This document shows positions 39,066-49,435 of a DNA stretch of 64,000 bases, piece by piece. Where the stretch lies: assembly GCF_025564065.1 (NCBI RefSeq), contig NZ_JAMGZK010000044.1, forward strand, positions 119,706 through 183,705, read 5' to 3'. Position 1 is the stretch's first letter. Each line of letters starts with the position of its first letter. The position numbers and the translations under genes were made by a program. This DNA is from Silvania hatchlandensis. Its GTDB lineage: Bacteria > Pseudomonadota > Gammaproteobacteria > Enterobacterales > Enterobacteriaceae. A model generated the notes under the pieces. That model was not told where the DNA came from. It saw only the letters and a program-made list of their open reading frames with translations, and ran no database searches.

Positions 39066-39107
39066 AGGACTTCGTATCAGGCTCTGGTGACCATCAACAA
39101 AGAATTT

Positions 39108-39470
39108 TGGTGGAGCTGGCGGGAGTTGAACCCGCGTCCGAAATTTCTACATCCTCGGTACTACATGCTTAGTCAGTCTTTACATTCGCACGCCAGCTGC
39201 GGACAGACACGCCACTGACGAACTAGCCTGATTAGTTTTAGCACTTCAGCCCCAGGCAGGACTTCCATGCGATCTCTTTTGGGTTTGACCTCTCTTGATC
39301 CCCGTCTTAAGAGCGGAAGCTAGGGAGAGAGGGCTCTTAGCAGGTTATTAAGCTGCTAAAGCGTAGTTTTCGTCGTTTGCGACTATTTTTTTGCGGCTTT
39401 TTACGAGGCAAACCGCCCCTCGGCATGCACCTTGGGTTTCGCAAATCCCGTCGAATCCAGAATCAGCCCC
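39108..39470 (-). ncRNA. ssrA: Transfer-messenger RNA (tmRNA, 10Sa RNA)
   Basis: The 363-base RNA rescues stalled ribosomes and tags their products for proteolysis. The 5' end (GGGGCUGAUUCUGGAUUCGA) and the 3' end (UCCCGCCAGCUCCACCA, with T-arm GGGUUCAACUCCC) form the tRNA-like domain. The tag frame encodes ANDENYALAA followed by UAA, as in E. coli. Length equals the E. coli RNA. SmpB, its partner, is encoded 87 bases upstream. No integrase or duplicated ssrA end is seen beside it, although this gene is a common integration site. Confidence 0.97.
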
Positions 39471-39557
39471 AATAGTGTTACATCAAGTATACCAGCATTC
39501 GCATGCCGGATACCAGTCCGGACGTTAACTTATTGAATCGCTCAATAGTTGCCCGGT

Positions 39558-40040
39558 TTAGCGGCCTGCGTGCTTCATGATTCGCGCTTTATCTACCTGC
39601 CATTCGCGATCTTTTGCGTCGTTACGCTTGTCATGCTGCTTCTTACCTTTCGCGACGCCGATTTTCACTTTGCACCAGGCGTTTTTCCAGTACAGCGACA
39701 GAGCGAGTACGGTATAACCTTCGCGATTGATACGCCCGAAAAGTGAATCGAGCTCTCGCTTGTTCAACAGCAGCTTACGAGTGCGGGTTGGATCGCAAAC
39801 GTAGTGAGAGGACGCGACCGTCAGAGGCGTAAAGTTCGCGCCAAACAAAAAGGCTTCGCCGTCTTTAAAGATCACGTAGCTATCGCCGATGTTGGCTTTA
39901 CCCGCACGCAGCGATTTTACTTCCCAGCCCTGCAGTGCAAGGCCAGCTTCGAATTCTTCTTCAATGAAATATTCATGGCGGGCACGCTTGTTGAGCGCAA
40001 TGGTTGCCGAGCCAGATTTATGTGCTTTTTTCTTCGTCAT
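39558..40040 (-). CDS. smpB: SsrA-binding protein SmpB
   Basis: A 160-residue RNA-binding protein essential for trans-translation; it brings tmRNA to the stalled ribosome and mimics part of the tRNA. It has the SmpB barrel ([37 protein letters not shown]) and the basic C-terminal tail ([18 protein letters not shown]) that reads the decoding centre. It is co-oriented with and upstream of ssrA, as in E. coli. Confidence 0.97.
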   Translation of the reverse strand: MTKKKAHKSGSATIALNKRARHEYFIEEEFEAGLALQGWEVKSLRAGKANIGDSYVIFKDGEAFLFGANFTPLTVASSHYVCDPTRTRKLLLNKRELDSLFGRINREGYTVLALSLYWKNAWCKVKIGVAKGKKQHDKRNDAKDREWQVDKARIMKHAGR

Positions 40041-40157
40041 AAGTTTCGTGAAGCCGTAGGTAATCTGATGTCAAAAAGTCACCTCATTGCGTCCTGTGAG
40101 GTCTAACGCGCTATATTAGCACGAGATGTGGCTCAGCGTTTTTTTAACAAGGGATAA

Positions 40158-40634
40158 ATGTTATTATTTGTCGGTTGTTTGATCATGGAAAATGCTATGC
40201 CTCAGATTAGTCGTACTGCGCTTGTCCCCTACAGTGTGGAACAAATGTACCAGTTAGTGAACGACGTTCAGTCATATCCGCAGTTTATTCCGGGTTGTAC
40301 CGGCAGCCGCGTACTGGACTCAGGCCCGACGCAAATGACGGCGGCGGTAGATGTCTCTAAAGCCGGGATCAGCAAAACGTTCACCACCCGCAATACCCTG
40401 ACCGATAACCAGAGCATTTTGATGCATCTGGTGGATGGCCCATTCAAGAAGCTGATGGGGGGCTGGAAGTTTGTTCCGCTCAGCGCCGATGCCTGCCGAA
40501 TCGAGTTTCACCTCGACTTCGAGTTTACCAATGCGCTGATCGAGCTGGCGTTTGGCCGCGTGTTTAAAGAGCTGGCATCGAATATGGTTCAGGCGTTCAC
40601 TGTCCGCGCCAAAGAGGTTTACAGTGTCGGCTAA
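40158..40634 (+). CDS. ratA: Ribosome-association/ubiquinone-binding START-domain protein RatA
   Basis: A 158-residue coenzyme Q-binding START-domain protein, also described as a toxin that blocks 70S ribosome association in E. coli. The sequence is close to E. coli RatA throughout ([61 protein letters not shown]). The start could instead be ATG 40197 (MPQISRT, 145 residues). The prefix [13 protein letters not shown] resembles that in E. coli, so the longer form is kept. ratB overlaps its end. Confidence 0.93.
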   Translation: MLLFVGCLIMENAMPQISRTALVPYSVEQMYQLVNDVQSYPQFIPGCTGSRVLDSGPTQMTAAVDVSKAGISKTFTTRNTLTDNQSILMHLVDGPFKKLMGGWKFVPLSADACRIEFHLDFEFTNALIELAFGRVFKELASNMVQAFTVRAKEVYSVG

Positions 40635-40911
40635 TATTGTGGTGGAAGTGGCGTACGCCCTGCCGGAAAAACAGTATCTGCAACGCGTGAAGCTGGAAGA
40701 GGGCGCGACTGTTGAAGAGGCGATTCGTGCTTCTGGCCTACTGACATTACGTAGCGATATCGATCTGACCAAAAACAAAGTCGGCATTTACAGCCGTCCG
40801 GTGAAGCTTACCGATACGGTTAACGACGGCGACCGGGTCGAAATCTATCGTCCGCTGATTGCCGATCCGAAAGAGCTACGTCGCCAGCGCGCGGAGAGAT
40901 CGGCGAAATAG
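40624..40911 (+). CDS. ratB: RnfH/RatB family ubiquitin-fold protein
   Basis: A 95-residue beta-grasp protein of unknown cellular role, called RatB or Rnf[41 protein letters not shown] and [17 protein letters not shown] match the E. coli protein. The start is GTG 40624, with AGAGG upstream and an 11-base overlap with ratA. The pair was once proposed as a toxin-antitoxin system, which is doubtful for RatB. Confidence 0.93.
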   Translation: MSANIVVEVAYALPEKQYLQRVKLEEGATVEEAIRASGLLTLRSDIDLTKNKVGIYSRPVKLTDTVNDGDRVEIYRPLIADPKELRRQRAERSAK

Positions 40912-40938
40912 TTGGCTTTCTTAATGGCCTAAGACAAC

Positions 40939-40967
40939 AAAAAAGGTGCTCATTGAGCACCTTTTTG
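40939..40967. terminator. Bidirectional terminator between ratB and bamE
   Basis: AAAAGGTGCTCA and TGAGCACCTTTTT form a long perfect stem with an A run on one side and a T run on the other, between convergent genes. Confidence 0.85.
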
Positions 40968-40980
40968 CGTTTCTCAAACC

Positions 40981-41322
40981 TTACTCTTTGGTGAGTGCAG
41001 GTTTGTTGTCGATATTGGTCAGCGCACCATTGCTGCTGAAAGTCAGCGTCAGGGTCTGCTGCGTCACGCCTTCATGGCCTGGCTGCTGACGGAAGACATA
41101 GAACCAGGTGTTGGTGCCGAACGGATCGGACATCATCGGCGTTCCCAGGGCATATGCGACCTGTTGCTGCGTCATGCCAATACGGATTTTTGACACATCG
41201 TTAGGTGCAAGGTAGTTCCCCTGGTTGATGTCAGGGCGGTAAACCACTCGTTCCAGAGTGGAGCAGCCTGCGGTCAACATCAGAAGAACCGCTGCGGCAG
41301 CGGTCAGCGTTTTACAGCGCAT
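40981..41322 (-). CDS. bamE: Outer-membrane assembly lipoprotein BamE
   Basis: A small lipoprotein subunit of the BAM complex that inserts beta-barrel proteins into the outer membrane. The 113-residue precursor has the lipobox LTAGC, with the lipidated cysteine at residue 20. The SmpA/OmlA fold includes [20 protein letters not shown] and the [20 protein letters not shown] motif. It lies downstream of recN, as in E. coli. Confidence 0.96.
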   Translation of the reverse strand: MRCKTLTAAAAVLLMLTAGCSTLERVVYRPDINQGNYLAPNDVSKIRIGMTQQQVAYALGTPMMSDPFGTNTWFYVFRQQPGHEGVTQQTLTLTFSSNGALTNIDNKPALTKE

Positions 41323-41473
41323 AGTGATTTGATTCCTTTTCGGGCCCGAGCAAGACGCGACGGCTCATATGTAATATGCCGATGATAATAGACCTTTCGC
41401 CACATTAAAACCTTTGGCGCTCGGTCTGTCGGCGTTTTTATTGTTCTCTATGACCCTGAGATCCCGAAAAAGT

Positions 41474-43135
41474 TTATGCCGCCAGCAGTTCTTTCGCATT
41501 TGCCAGGGTATTGCGGGTGACTTCGCTGCCGCCCAGCAGGCGCGCCAGTTCCTGCAGACGGGCACGTTTGTCCAGCGGCTGCATGTGCGTTTCGGTCATC
41601 TCGCCGTCGGTTTCTTTGCTGACAAAGAAGTGATGATGGCCACAGCCTGCCACCTGCGGTAAGTGTGTCACGCACATCACCTGGGTGGATTCCCCAAGCT
41701 GACGCAGCAGTTTGCCGACCACCGCAGCGGTTGGGCCGCTGATACCGACGTCCACTTCATCGAAGATCAGCGCCGGGGTTTCCATTTTCCTGGCGGTAAT
41801 GACCTGAATTGCCAGCGCGATACGCGACAGTTCACCGCCGGAGGCCACTTTCGAGATCGCCTGCAGCGGCTGGCCAGGGTTGGTGGTCACGCGGAATTCA
41901 ATCCGGTTAGCGCCCTCTGCAGTCAGGTGATGCTCTTCAAACTTCACATCAATAGTGAACACGCCGTGGGGCATCGACAGCATGTGCATGCTCTCAGTGA
42001 TGTGCTGGCTGAGTTCTTCTGCATAGTGCTGACGAATAGTGTGCAGCTCAGTGGCGGTTTCCAGCGCCTGACGATGATGCACGCTGACGGCCAGCGAGAG
42101 CGTTTCCAGCGAATCGGCCTGATCGTCCAGTTGCTGTTGTTCGTCGAGCAGTGATTGATGGAATTTTGGCAACTCTTCGGGCGACACGTGGTGTTTACGT
42201 GCCAGAGAGATCTGGCGCGAGATCCGCTGCTCAAGCTCAAACATGCGGTTGGGATCCAGATCCAGCCGCTCGCAGTAATGGCGCAGCTCATCGCTCGCTT
42301 CAGAGACCTGAATAGCCGCCTCTTCCAGCATATCCAACACGCCGGAAAGCTTGTTGTCCATGCCCGTCAGCTCGGTAATGAGCTGACGCACGGTATAGAG
42401 CTGGCTTTGCAGGTTCACGTCTTCGCCGTCTGCCAGTAAGCTCAGCGCCTGCTGGCTGGTCGAGAGCAGCTGGCCGCTGTTGGCGAGGCGCTTGTACTCT
42501 TCGTCGATCTGCTCAAACTCGCCGGCAAGCGGGCTGAATTCGTTCAGCTCTTTCAGCTGATAGGTCAGCAGCTCGGCGCGTGCGGTACGCTCATGGCTCT
42601 GCTGTTGATGCTGGGCCAGCTCACGGCAGCTCTGGTGCCACTGACGATAGTGTTCAGCCATCCGTTGCGTCAGCGCAAACTCACCGGCATAGCCGTCGAG
42701 TAACGCTTTTTGCTGTTCAGGCTTAATGAGCTGCTGATGGGCATGCTGGCCGTGGATCTGAATTAACAGCTGGCCGAGTTCGCGCAGCTGAGAAAGTGGC
42801 ACTGAGGTTCCGTTGATAAAGCCACGGGTGCGACCGTCGCTGCTGATAACACGGCGAAGTAAGCACTCACGCCCATCTTCCAGCTGGTTCTCTTCGAGCC
42901 AGCGCTGAGCGGCGGGGGTGTCCTTCAGGGAAAAGCGGGCGCACAGGTCAGCCCGGCTGGCGCCAGCGCGTACCATGTTGCCGTCGGCCCGACCGCCAAG
43001 GCACAGCCCGAGCGCATCAATGGCAATAGATTTACCGGCACCGGTTTCCCCGGTGATGGCCGTCATGCCGCTGTGAAAATCGATTTCGAGCTCACGAACG
43101 ATCGCGAAGTTGCTGATGGTCAGTTGTGCCAGCAT
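41474..43135 (-). CDS. recN: DNA repair protein RecN (SMC-like)
   Basis: An SOS-induced ATPase of the SMC family acting in double-strand break repair. The 553 residues equal the E. coli length. Walker A GETGAGKS lies near residue 30, long coiled coils cover the middle (about 150-380), and the C-terminal half holds the signature [16 protein letters not shown] and Walker [11 protein letters not shown]. The C-terminus ends KELLAA, resembling the ssrA tag, which makes E. coli RecN a ClpXP substrate. Two good LexA boxes lie upstream. Confidence 0.97.
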   Translation of the reverse strand: MLAQLTISNFAIVRELEIDFHSGMTAITGETGAGKSIAIDALGLCLGGRADGNMVRAGASRADLCARFSLKDTPAAQRWLEENQLEDGRECLLRRVISSDGRTRGFINGTSVPLSQLRELGQLLIQIHGQHAHQQLIKPEQQKALLDGYAGEFALTQRMAEHYRQWHQSCRELAQHQQQSHERTARAELLTYQLKELNEFSPLAGEFEQIDEEYKRLANSGQLLSTSQQALSLLADGEDVNLQSQLYTVRQLITELTGMDNKLSGVLDMLEEAAIQVSEASDELRHYCERLDLDPNRMFELEQRISRQISLARKHHVSPEELPKFHQSLLDEQQQLDDQADSLETLSLAVSVHHRQALETATELHTIRQHYAEELSQHITESMHMLSMPHGVFTIDVKFEEHHLTAEGANRIEFRVTTNPGQPLQAISKVASGGELSRIALAIQVITARKMETPALIFDEVDVGISGPTAAVVGKLLRQLGESTQVMCVTHLPQVAGCGHHHFFVSKETDGEMTETHMQPLDKRARLQELARLLGGSEVTRNTLANAKELLAA

Positions 43136-43145
43136 AGCCGTTTTC

Positions 43146-43201
43146 CTGTATGAAAAACCATAACTGTGTTTGTGTACAGTATAAACTGGTTTTTTATACA
43201 G
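43146..43201 (-). promoter_or_regulatory. recN SOS promoter with two strong and one weak LexA box
   Basis: CTG-N10-CAG sites lie at 43186-43201 and 43164-43179. A weaker CTG-N10-CAT site is at 43146-43161. On the minus strand a TATACT -10 box sits between the two strong sites. E. coli recN has the same multi-box layout. Confidence 0.85.
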
Positions 43202-43220
43202 TAAAGTGCTGGATGCTATT

Positions 43221-44099
43221 TCAGAACAATTTTTTTGACCAGCCTAACTTCGAGCTTAGAGTATTGAAATAGCTGTAGTCTTTCGGGTGAATTAGATTCA
43301 GATGGTAATCGCAGCGGCGGATCAGCACATCTTCGCCTTCCTGAATCGGCAACGCGATCTGGCTGTCGCAGCTGATCTCCAGGTCGTTGCGGCGGTGGGA
43401 AAAGCGCAGCCGAATGTTGCTGCTGCTGTTAATTACCAGCGGGCGAGCCGAGAGCGTGTGCGGGAACATCGGCACCAGCGTGATGGCATCCAGAGATGGA
43501 GTCAGGATAGGGCCACCCGCAGAGAGCGAATACGCCGTCGAGCCGGTTGGCGTCGAGATAATCAGGCCGTCGGACCGCTGCGAGAAGGCAAATATTTCGT
43601 CGATATAGACTTCAAACTCAATCATGTGCGCCACTTTGCCCGGATGCAGGACCACTTCGTTGATGGCGGTGCTGATCCGTTTCTGGCAATCCTGCTGGCA
43701 CACCTGGGCTTCCAGCAAAAAGCGTTTTTCACTGATGTAGTGGCCTTCCAGCACGTCGGCGAGTTGCTGCTGAGCGTTGTCCGGATCGAGGTCGGTTAAA
43801 AAGCCCAGGTTGCCACGGTTGATGCCAATGACTTTGATGTCGTAGCGGGCGAGGGTGCGTGCGGCCCCCAGCATATTACCATCACCGCCGACGACCACCG
43901 CCAGATCGGCCTGCTGACCAATCTCAGCCAGGGTGCCGGTTTTCACGTTTTTGAGCTGCAGCTCCTGGGCGATCTGTTGTTCGACGATCACGTCGTAGTT
44001 TTTGGCGCACAGCCAGCGATACAGCATTTCATGTGTTGTCAACGCAGTAGGGTGACGCGGATGACCGACAATCCCAATACACTTGAAATGCGTGTTCAT
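43221..44099 (-). CDS. nadK: NAD kinase
   Basis: Phosphorylates NAD to NADP in the cytoplasm. The 292-residue protein has the family [11 protein letters not shown] motif near residues 72-82, the [18 protein letters not shown] region, and the [17 protein letters not shown] signature, nearly identical to E. coli NadK. ATG 44099 restores the E. coli length; an upstream TTG extension into the grpE promoter is unlikely. It is divergent from grpE. Confidence 0.96.
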   Translation of the reverse strand: MNTHFKCIGIVGHPRHPTALTTHEMLYRWLCAKNYDVIVEQQIAQELQLKNVKTGTLAEIGQQADLAVVVGGDGNMLGAARTLARYDIKVIGINRGNLGFLTDLDPDNAQQQLADVLEGHYISEKRFLLEAQVCQQDCQKRISTAINEVVLHPGKVAHMIEFEVYIDEIFAFSQRSDGLIISTPTGSTAYSLSAGGPILTPSLDAITLVPMFPHTLSARPLVINSSSNIRLRFSHRRNDLEISCDSQIALPIQEGEDVLIRRCDYHLNLIHPKDYSYFNTLSSKLGWSKKLF

Positions 44100-44147
44100 T
44101 TTCTGGAGGTCCTTGTGCGAATGAATGATGACAATGTGCCTTGCTCC

Positions 44148-44176
44148 CTTGAAACCCGGAAACAGATCCCCATAAT
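44148..44176 (+). promoter_or_regulatory. Sigma-32 heat-shock promoter of grpE
   Basis: CTTGAAA (44148-44154), a 13-base spacer and CCCCATAAT (44168-44176) match the sigma-32 consensus. The promoter is 45 bases before the grpE start. Confidence 0.85.
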
Positions 44177-44220
44177 AATCCAGGTTAGCGAGATGATTGT
44201 GAAAAAACGCGGAGAAATTC

Positions 44221-44814
44221 ATGAGTAGTAAAGAACAGAAAACGCCTGAGGGGCAAGCCCCGGAAGAAATTATCACGGAGCAGCACGAAGAGGTTGAGGC
44301 GGTTGAGCCTGAGGCTGGTGCTGAGCAGGTGGATCCGCGCGATGAAAAAATTGCGAATCTGGAAGCTCAGCTGGCTGAAGTCCAGACTCGCGAGCGCGAC
44401 AGCCTGCTGCGCGTAAAAGCCGAAATGGATAACCTGCGTCGTCGTACCGAGCTGGACGTTGAAAAGGCGCATAAGTTTGCGTTGGAAAAATTCGTCAACG
44501 AACTGCTGCCGGTTATCGATAGCCTGGATCGCGCGCTGGAAGTGGCGGATAAAGCGAACCCGGATATGGCACCAATGGTTGAAGGGATTGAGCTGACGCT
44601 GAAATCCATGCTCGACGTGGTGAAGAAGTTCGGCGTGGAAGTGGTTGCAGACATCAACGTGCCAATGGATCCGAATGTGCATCAGGCGATTGCGATGATG
44701 GAATCTGAGGATGTTGCAGCTGGCAACGTGCTGATGGTGATGCAGAAAGGCTATACCCTGAACGGGCGTACCATTCGCGCGGCGATGGTTTCCGTTGCGA
44801 AAGCGAAGGCATAA
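44221..44814 (+). CDS. grpE: Nucleotide exchange factor GrpE
   Basis: A co-chaperone that releases ADP from DnaK. The 197 residues equal E. coli GrpE. An acidic disordered N-terminus is followed by a long dimerising coiled coil ([20 protein letters not shown]), a four-helix region, and the C-terminal beta wing ([20 protein letters not shown]). It is monocistronic behind a sigma-32 promoter. Confidence 0.97.
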   Translation: MSSKEQKTPEGQAPEEIITEQHEEVEAVEPEAGAEQVDPRDEKIANLEAQLAEVQTRERDSLLRVKAEMDNLRRRTELDVEKAHKFALEKFVNELLPVIDSLDRALEVADKANPDMAPMVEGIELTLKSMLDVVKKFGVEVVADINVPMDPNVHQAIAMMESEDVAAGNVLMVMQKGYTLNGRTIRAAMVSVAKAKA

Positions 44815-44824
44815 TTCGCCTTCC

Positions 44825-44860
44825 GTAGCGCCGGGGGGCGGCAACGCCAGCCCGGCCTAC
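44825..44860. repeat. REP-like palindrome after grpE
   Basis: GTAGCGCCGGG and CCCGGCCTAC flank a GC-rich loop (CGGCAACGCCAG), typical of enterobacterial REP elements. It sits between the convergent ends of grpE and corB and may serve as their transcript end. Confidence 0.6.
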
Positions 44861-44867
44861 ATCATGG

Positions 44868-46154
44868 TTATTCTGCCACGCTCTCCCGGAGCGGTTTTAC
44901 CGGCAACACTTTTACCTGCTTAATCATATTGTCCTGCACGTCCAGGATATCAATATCATACTGGCCAATGCGCACCCGGGTGCCTGCCGCTGGGATCTCT
45001 TCCAGCGCTTCCAGAATCATGCCGTTAATGGTGCGGGCCTCGTCTTCCGGCATCTGCCAGTTAAAGGCTTTGTTCAGTTCACGCACGCTGGCGCTGCCGT
45101 CAATCAGCACCGAGCCGTCGTTTTGCGGCGTGACTTCTTCGGCAAGCGAAGGGGACATCGAGGTGGTAAAGTCGCCCACGATCTCTTCCAGAATATCTTC
45201 TACCGTCACCAGCCCCTGAATATCACCGTACTCATCGACCACCAGACCAACTTTCTTTTTATTGCGCTGAAATTTAACCAGCTGGGTACTGAGCGGCGTG
45301 CCTTCCGGGATGTAGTAAATCTCATCCGCCGCGCGCAGCATCACCTCTTTGGTGAACTCTTTTTTCTCGGTCATCAGGCGGTACGCTTCGCGCACGCGTA
45401 ACATGCTAATGGTATCGTCTAGTGAATCCCGGTATAGCACGATCCGGCCATGCGGAGAGTGGGTCAGCTGGCGGACGATGGCTCTCCAGTCGTCGTTAAT
45501 ATCAATCCCAACGATTTCATTGCGCGGCACCATGATGTCGTCCACGCTCACCTTTTCCAGATCCAGCACCGACAGCAGCATATCCTGGTTGCGGCGCGAG
45601 ATTTGCGAGCGCGACTCGTGAACAATGGTGCGTAATTCGTCTTTGCTCAGCGCGCTGCTGATCACCACATCGGCTTTGATTCCCACCATGCGCATCAGCA
45701 CCCGCGTCACGCTGTTCAGCAGCCATACCAGCGGCATCATCAGAATGAGTAACGGTGCGAGCAGTACGCTGCTGGGGTAGGCGACTTTTTCGGGGTACAG
45801 CGCGGCGATGGTTTTTGGCAGCACTTCGGCGAAGACCAGCACCACAAACGTCAGCACCCCGGTGGCAATGGCGACACCGGCGTTACCGTACAGGCGCATG
45901 CCGACAATGGTGCCCAGCGCGGAGGCGAGAATATTGACCAGGTTATTGCCAATGAGCACCAGGCTTATCAGGCGATCCGGTTTGCGCAGCAGTTTTTCGA
46001 CACGGCGGGCGGCCCGGTTACCCTGTTTGGCGCGATGGCGTAAACGGTAGCGATTCAGCGTCATCATGCCGGTTTCTGAGCCGGAGAAATAGGCGGAGAT
46101 AACCACCATGACGATCAGGGTAACGATCAGCGTGGTAGTGGAGATGTGTTCCAG
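44868..46154 (-). CDS. corB: CorB/YfjD magnesium-transport-associated membrane protein
   Basis: A 428-residue inner-membrane protein of the CNNM/CorC-HlyC family, linked to magnesium or cobalt efflux. It has a DUF21 transmembrane domain (residues 1-180 or so), a CBS pair (VDDIMVPRNEIVGIDINDDW, EYGDIQGLVTVEDILEEIVG) and a C-terminal CorC_HlyC domain. The start is chosen as CTG 46154. AAGGAG (46166-46161) sits 6 bases upstream, and the resulting EHISTTTLIV N-terminus matches E. coli. The first in-frame ATG is 46109, which would cut into the first membrane helix and has no ribosome site. Confidence 0.88.
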   Translation of the reverse strand: MEHISTTTLIVTLIVMVVISAYFSGSETGMMTLNRYRLRHRAKQGNRAARRVEKLLRKPDRLISLVLIGNNLVNILASALGTIVGMRLYGNAGVAIATGVLTFVVLVFAEVLPKTIAALYPEKVAYPSSVLLAPLLILMMPLVWLLNSVTRVLMRMVGIKADVVISSALSKDELRTIVHESRSQISRRNQDMLLSVLDLEKVSVDDIMVPRNEIVGIDINDDWRAIVRQLTHSPHGRIVLYRDSLDDTISMLRVREAYRLMTEKKEFTKEVMLRAADEIYYIPEGTPLSTQLVKFQRNKKKVGLVVDEYGDIQGLVTVEDILEEIVGDFTTSMSPSLAEEVTPQNDGSVLIDGSASVRELNKAFNWQMPEDEARTINGMILEALEEIPAAGTRVRIGQYDIDILDVQDNMIKQVKVLPVKPLRESVAE

Positions 46155-46171
46155 GGGGAACTCCTTGGTTT

Positions 46172-46963
46172 TTAGCTGGCGAGTTGCTGGATGACGCGGC
46201 TGCCAAAGTAGGCCAGGGTCAGAATGCCTGCACCTGCAACGTTGAACCAGACCACGCGACGACCGCGCCAGCCTTCATGATAGTGGCCCCACAACAGGAC
46301 AATATAGACAAACCACGCAATGATAGAGAGCACGGCCTTGTCGATATTCTCGAGGCTGAAGAGATTTTGCATATAAAACAGGCCGGTGCACAGCGTCAGG
46401 GTCAGCAGCACCACGCCGACCTGGGTGATGTGAAACATCTTTCGCTCGATGCTCATCAGCGGCGGCATTTCGTTACTGAAGGCCAGCTTTTTGTTCTTTA
46501 ACTGGTAGTCAATCCACGCCAGCTGGAGCGCGTACAGTGCGGCAATAATCAACGTGGCGTACGAGAACAGCGACAGGCCGATATGCACCATCATACCCGG
46601 CGTGGCCTCAAGATGGGTGATGAACTCGTTCGGGACGAAGGTGGCGAACGCCAGGTTAATCAGCGCGAAGGCATAGACAATCGGCAGCAGCAGCCAGCCA
46701 CGGTTTTTTGAGGCGACGATGGTCATCACAGTACAGATCATCAGGCTGACCAGCGAACCGACATTAAGCAGGCTCAGGTTTTGCCCGCTGCCGTCGCCCG
46801 GCAGAATACGCGCTTCGAGCGCAAAAGCATGGCTTATCAACGCAATCACTGCCGACAGAATAGCCATTCGCCGCCAGCCGCTGTTTTTTTGCAGCAGGCC
46901 GGGGATGATCAGCGCAAGGCTGACAGAGTACGCCACCAGGGCGATCAGTGCGAAAACAGGCAT
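46172..46963 (-). CDS. ypjD: Cytochrome c assembly family membrane protein YpjD
   Basis: A 263-residue inner-membrane protein with about eight helices, related to the CcmC/CcsA family (the GMMVHIGLSLFSYATLIIAA and LLWGHYHEGWRGRRVVWF regions). Length and context (between ffh and corB, divergent from ffh) are as in E. coli. Its role is unproven; the family suggests haem handling, and it may act with the CorB/CorC proteins. Confidence 0.9.
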   Translation of the reverse strand: MPVFALIALVAYSVSLALIIPGLLQKNSGWRRMAILSAVIALISHAFALEARILPGDGSGQNLSLLNVGSLVSLMICTVMTIVASKNRGWLLLPIVYAFALINLAFATFVPNEFITHLEATPGMMVHIGLSLFSYATLIIAALYALQLAWIDYQLKNKKLAFSNEMPPLMSIERKMFHITQVGVVLLTLTLCTGLFYMQNLFSLENIDKAVLSIIAWFVYIVLLWGHYHEGWRGRRVVWFNVAGAGILTLAYFGSRVIQQLAS

Positions 46964-47128
46964 AGAGTGTCGACAGTTGTCTTAATGAGAAAGAGAGGCA
47001 GTATAACGTTACGCGACGCCTGCTCCAACCGTTGCATAACAACAAAGGCGCCTTCATGTTATACTGCGGCAAAATTCTGTGTACGTGTCGCTACTGCGAC
47101 CTAACGTTTCTACCTCAGGCGAGAGACA

Positions 47129-48490
47129 ATGTTTGATAATTTAACCGATCGTTTGTCGCGCTCGCTGCGCAACATCAGCGGCCGTGGACGCCTTACCGAA
47201 GACAACATCAAAGAGACGCTGCGCGAAGTGCGCATGGCGCTGCTTGAAGCAGACGTCGCGTTGCCGGTGGTGCGTGATTTTATCAGCCGCGTAAAAGAGA
47301 AAGCGGTTGGTCACGAAGTTAACAAGAGCCTGACCCCGGGTCAGGAGTTCGTCAAAATCGTACGAAGCGAGTTGGTTTCGGCGATGGGCGAAGAGAACCA
47401 GAGCCTGAACCTTGCCGCGCAACCGCCAGCCGTGGTGCTGATGGCCGGTCTGCAGGGGGCGGGTAAAACCACCAGCGTCGCGAAGCTGGGTAAGTTCCTG
47501 CGCGAAAAGCACAAGAAAAAAGTGCTGGTCGTTTCTGCCGACGTTTATCGCCCGGCGGCGATCAAACAGCTGCAAACCCTGGCTGAACAGGTTGAGGTCG
47601 ACTTCTTCCCGTCTGACGTGGCGCAGAAGCCAATCGACATCGTTAACGCGGCGCTGAAAGAAGCGAAGCTGAAATTCTTCGATGTGCTGCTGGTGGATAC
47701 CGCTGGTCGTCTGCACGTTGACGAAGCGATGATGGACGAAATCAAACAGGTACATGCCGCGATCAATCCGGTTGAAACCCTGTTTGTCGTCGATGCCATG
47801 ACCGGCCAGGATGCGGCGAATACCGCGAAAGCGTTTAACGAAGCCCTGCCGCTGACCGGTGTGGTACTGACCAAAGTGGACGGCGACGCCCGCGGCGGTG
47901 CGGCGCTCTCTATTCGCCATATCACCGGCAAGCCGATTAAGTTCCTTGGCGTCGGCGAGAAGACCGAAGCGCTGGAGCCGTTCCATCCGGACCGTATTGC
48001 CTCCCGTATCCTCGGCATGGGCGACGTGCTGTCGCTGATCGAAGATATCGAGAGTAAAGTTGACCGCGCGCAGGCCGAGAAGCTGGCAAGCAAGCTGAAA
48101 AAAGGCGACGGGTTCGATCTGACCGACTTCCTGGAACAGCTGCGCCAGATGAAAAACATGGGCGGCATGGCGAGCCTGATGGGCAAGCTGCCGGGCATGG
48201 GCCAGATCCCGGACAACGTGAAAGCACAGATGGACGACAAAGTTCTGGTGCGTATGGAGGCGATTATCAACTCCATGACGCTGAAAGAGCGCGCGAAGCC
48301 AGAAATTATTAAAGGCTCCCGCAAACGCCGTATCGCGGCGGGTTGTGGGATGCAGGTACAGGACGTTAACCGCCTTCTGAAGCAGTTCGACGACATGCAG
48401 CGCATGATGAAGAAGATGAAAAAAGGCGGTATGGCGAAGATGATGCGCGGCATGAAAGGGATGATGCCCCCAGGTTTTCCAGGGCGTTAA
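47129..48490 (+). CDS. ffh: Signal recognition particle GTPase Ffh
   Basis: The protein subunit of SRP, which carries nascent inner-membrane proteins to FtsY. The 453-residue layout is complete: N domain (MFDNLTDRLSRSLRNISGRG), G domain with GLQGAGKTT near residue 107, DTAGR, and TKVDGDARGGAALS, then the methionine-rich M domain that binds 4.5S RNA and signal peptides (MQRMMKKMKKGGMAKMMRGM). Confidence 0.97.
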   Translation: MFDNLTDRLSRSLRNISGRGRLTEDNIKETLREVRMALLEADVALPVVRDFISRVKEKAVGHEVNKSLTPGQEFVKIVRSELVSAMGEENQSLNLAAQPPAVVLMAGLQGAGKTTSVAKLGKFLREKHKKKVLVVSADVYRPAAIKQLQTLAEQVEVDFFPSDVAQKPIDIVNAALKEAKLKFFDVLLVDTAGRLHVDEAMMDEIKQVHAAINPVETLFVVDAMTGQDAANTAKAFNEALPLTGVVLTKVDGDARGGAALSIRHITGKPIKFLGVGEKTEALEPFHPDRIASRILGMGDVLSLIEDIESKVDRAQAEKLASKLKKGDGFDLTDFLEQLRQMKNMGGMASLMGKLPGMGQIPDNVKAQMDDKVLVRMEAIINSMTLKERAKPEIIKGSRKRRIAAGCGMQVQDVNRLLKQFDDMQRMMKKMKKGGMAKMMRGMKGMMPPGFPGR

Positions 48491-48548
48491 GTGCTTTAGA
48501 GATTGCTTTTCGCGCGGAAATGAGTAAAATTTTCGGGCTTTTAATATG

Positions 48549-48588
48549 ACACCGGGCTCCTTCCCTCGATGGGGCCCGGTGTTTTATT
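48549..48588 (+). terminator. Terminator or attenuator between ffh and rpsP
   Basis: ACACCGGGC (48549-48557) pairs with GCCCGGTGT (48574-48582), followed by TTTATT. It ends 16 bases before the rpsP start, so it may act as a partial stop ahead of the ribosomal operon. Confidence 0.7.
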
Positions 48589-48604
48589 CACACAAGAGGA
48601 TGTT

Positions 48605-48853
48605 ATGGTAACTATTCGTTTAGCACGTCACGGCGCGAAAAAGCGTCCGTTCTACCAGGTTGTTGTTACTGACAGCCGTAACGCACGCAACGGTCGCTTC
48701 ATCGAGCGCGTTGGTTTCTTCAACCCTATCGCTAGCGGTAACGAAGAAGAAACTCGCCTGGATCTGGATCGTATCGCTCACTGGGTTGGCCTGGGCGCTA
48801 CTGTATCCGATCGCGTTGCTACGCTGATCAAAGCTGCAAACAAAGCAGCTTAA
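48605..48853 (+). CDS. rpsP: 30S ribosomal protein S16
   Basis: The 82-residue S16 protein binds 16S rRNA and is needed for 30S assembly. [20 protein letters not shown] and the [12 protein letters not shown] motif are diagnostic. ATG 48605 follows AAGAGGATGTT. It is first of the rpsP-rimM-trmD-rplS operon, the conserved enterobacterial order. Confidence 0.98.
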   Translation: MVTIRLARHGAKKRPFYQVVVTDSRNARNGRFIERVGFFNPIASGNEEETRLDLDRIAHWVGLGATVSDRVATLIKAANKAA

Positions 48854-48871
48854 TCTGTCACGGTGGTCATG

Positions 48872-49405
48872 ATGAGCAAAAAAGCACCTGTTGAACCGAT
48901 TGTATTGGGCAAAATGGGTTCTTGCTACGGTATCCGTGGCTGGCTCAGAGTGTTTTCCTCCACCGAAGACGCCGAAAGCATTTTTGACTATCAGCCCTGG
49001 TTTATCCAGAAGGCGGGTCAGTGGCAAGAGGTCGAGCTGGAAAGCTGGCGTCACCACAATCAGGATATCGTTATCAAGCTGAAAGGCGTTGACGATCGCG
49101 ATGCCGCGAATGCACTGACTAATTGCGAAATTGTTGTGGATTCGTCGCAGTTGCCAAAGCTGGATGATGGCTACTACTGGAAAGACCTTATCGGTTGCCA
49201 GGTTGTCACCACCGAAGGCTATGGTCTGGGTAAAGTCATCGATATGATGGAAACCGGATCCAATGACGTTCTCGTCATTAAGGCAAACCTGAAAGATGCG
49301 TTTGGTATCAAGGAGCGGTTGGTTCCGTTCCTCGATGGACAGGTTATCAAGAAAGTCGATCTCGCTACTCAAACGATTGAAGTAGATTGGGATCCTGGTT
49401 TTTAA
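48872..49405 (+). CDS. rimM: Ribosome maturation factor RimM
   Basis: Assists maturation of the 30S head and binds S19. The 177-residue protein has the N-terminal RimM domain ([20 protein letters not shown]) and a C-terminal PRC barrel ([38 protein letters not shown]). The N-terminus is a few residues shorter than in E. coli. ATG 48872 is preferred; ATG 48869 is equally close. Confidence 0.96.
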   Translation: MSKKAPVEPIVLGKMGSCYGIRGWLRVFSSTEDAESIFDYQPWFIQKAGQWQEVELESWRHHNQDIVIKLKGVDDRDAANALTNCEIVVDSSQLPKLDDGYYWKDLIGCQVVTTEGYGLGKVIDMMETGSNDVLVIKANLKDAFGIKERLVPFLDGQVIKKVDLATQTIEVDWDPGF

Positions 49406-49435
49406 ATTCTCCTGAAAACGGTAAAAGACGGCGCT

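Noticed and set aside
39108..39470. Prophage attachment scar at ssrA
   Set aside because: The tmRNA gene is intact and no second copy of its 3' end or integrase gene was seen in the window.
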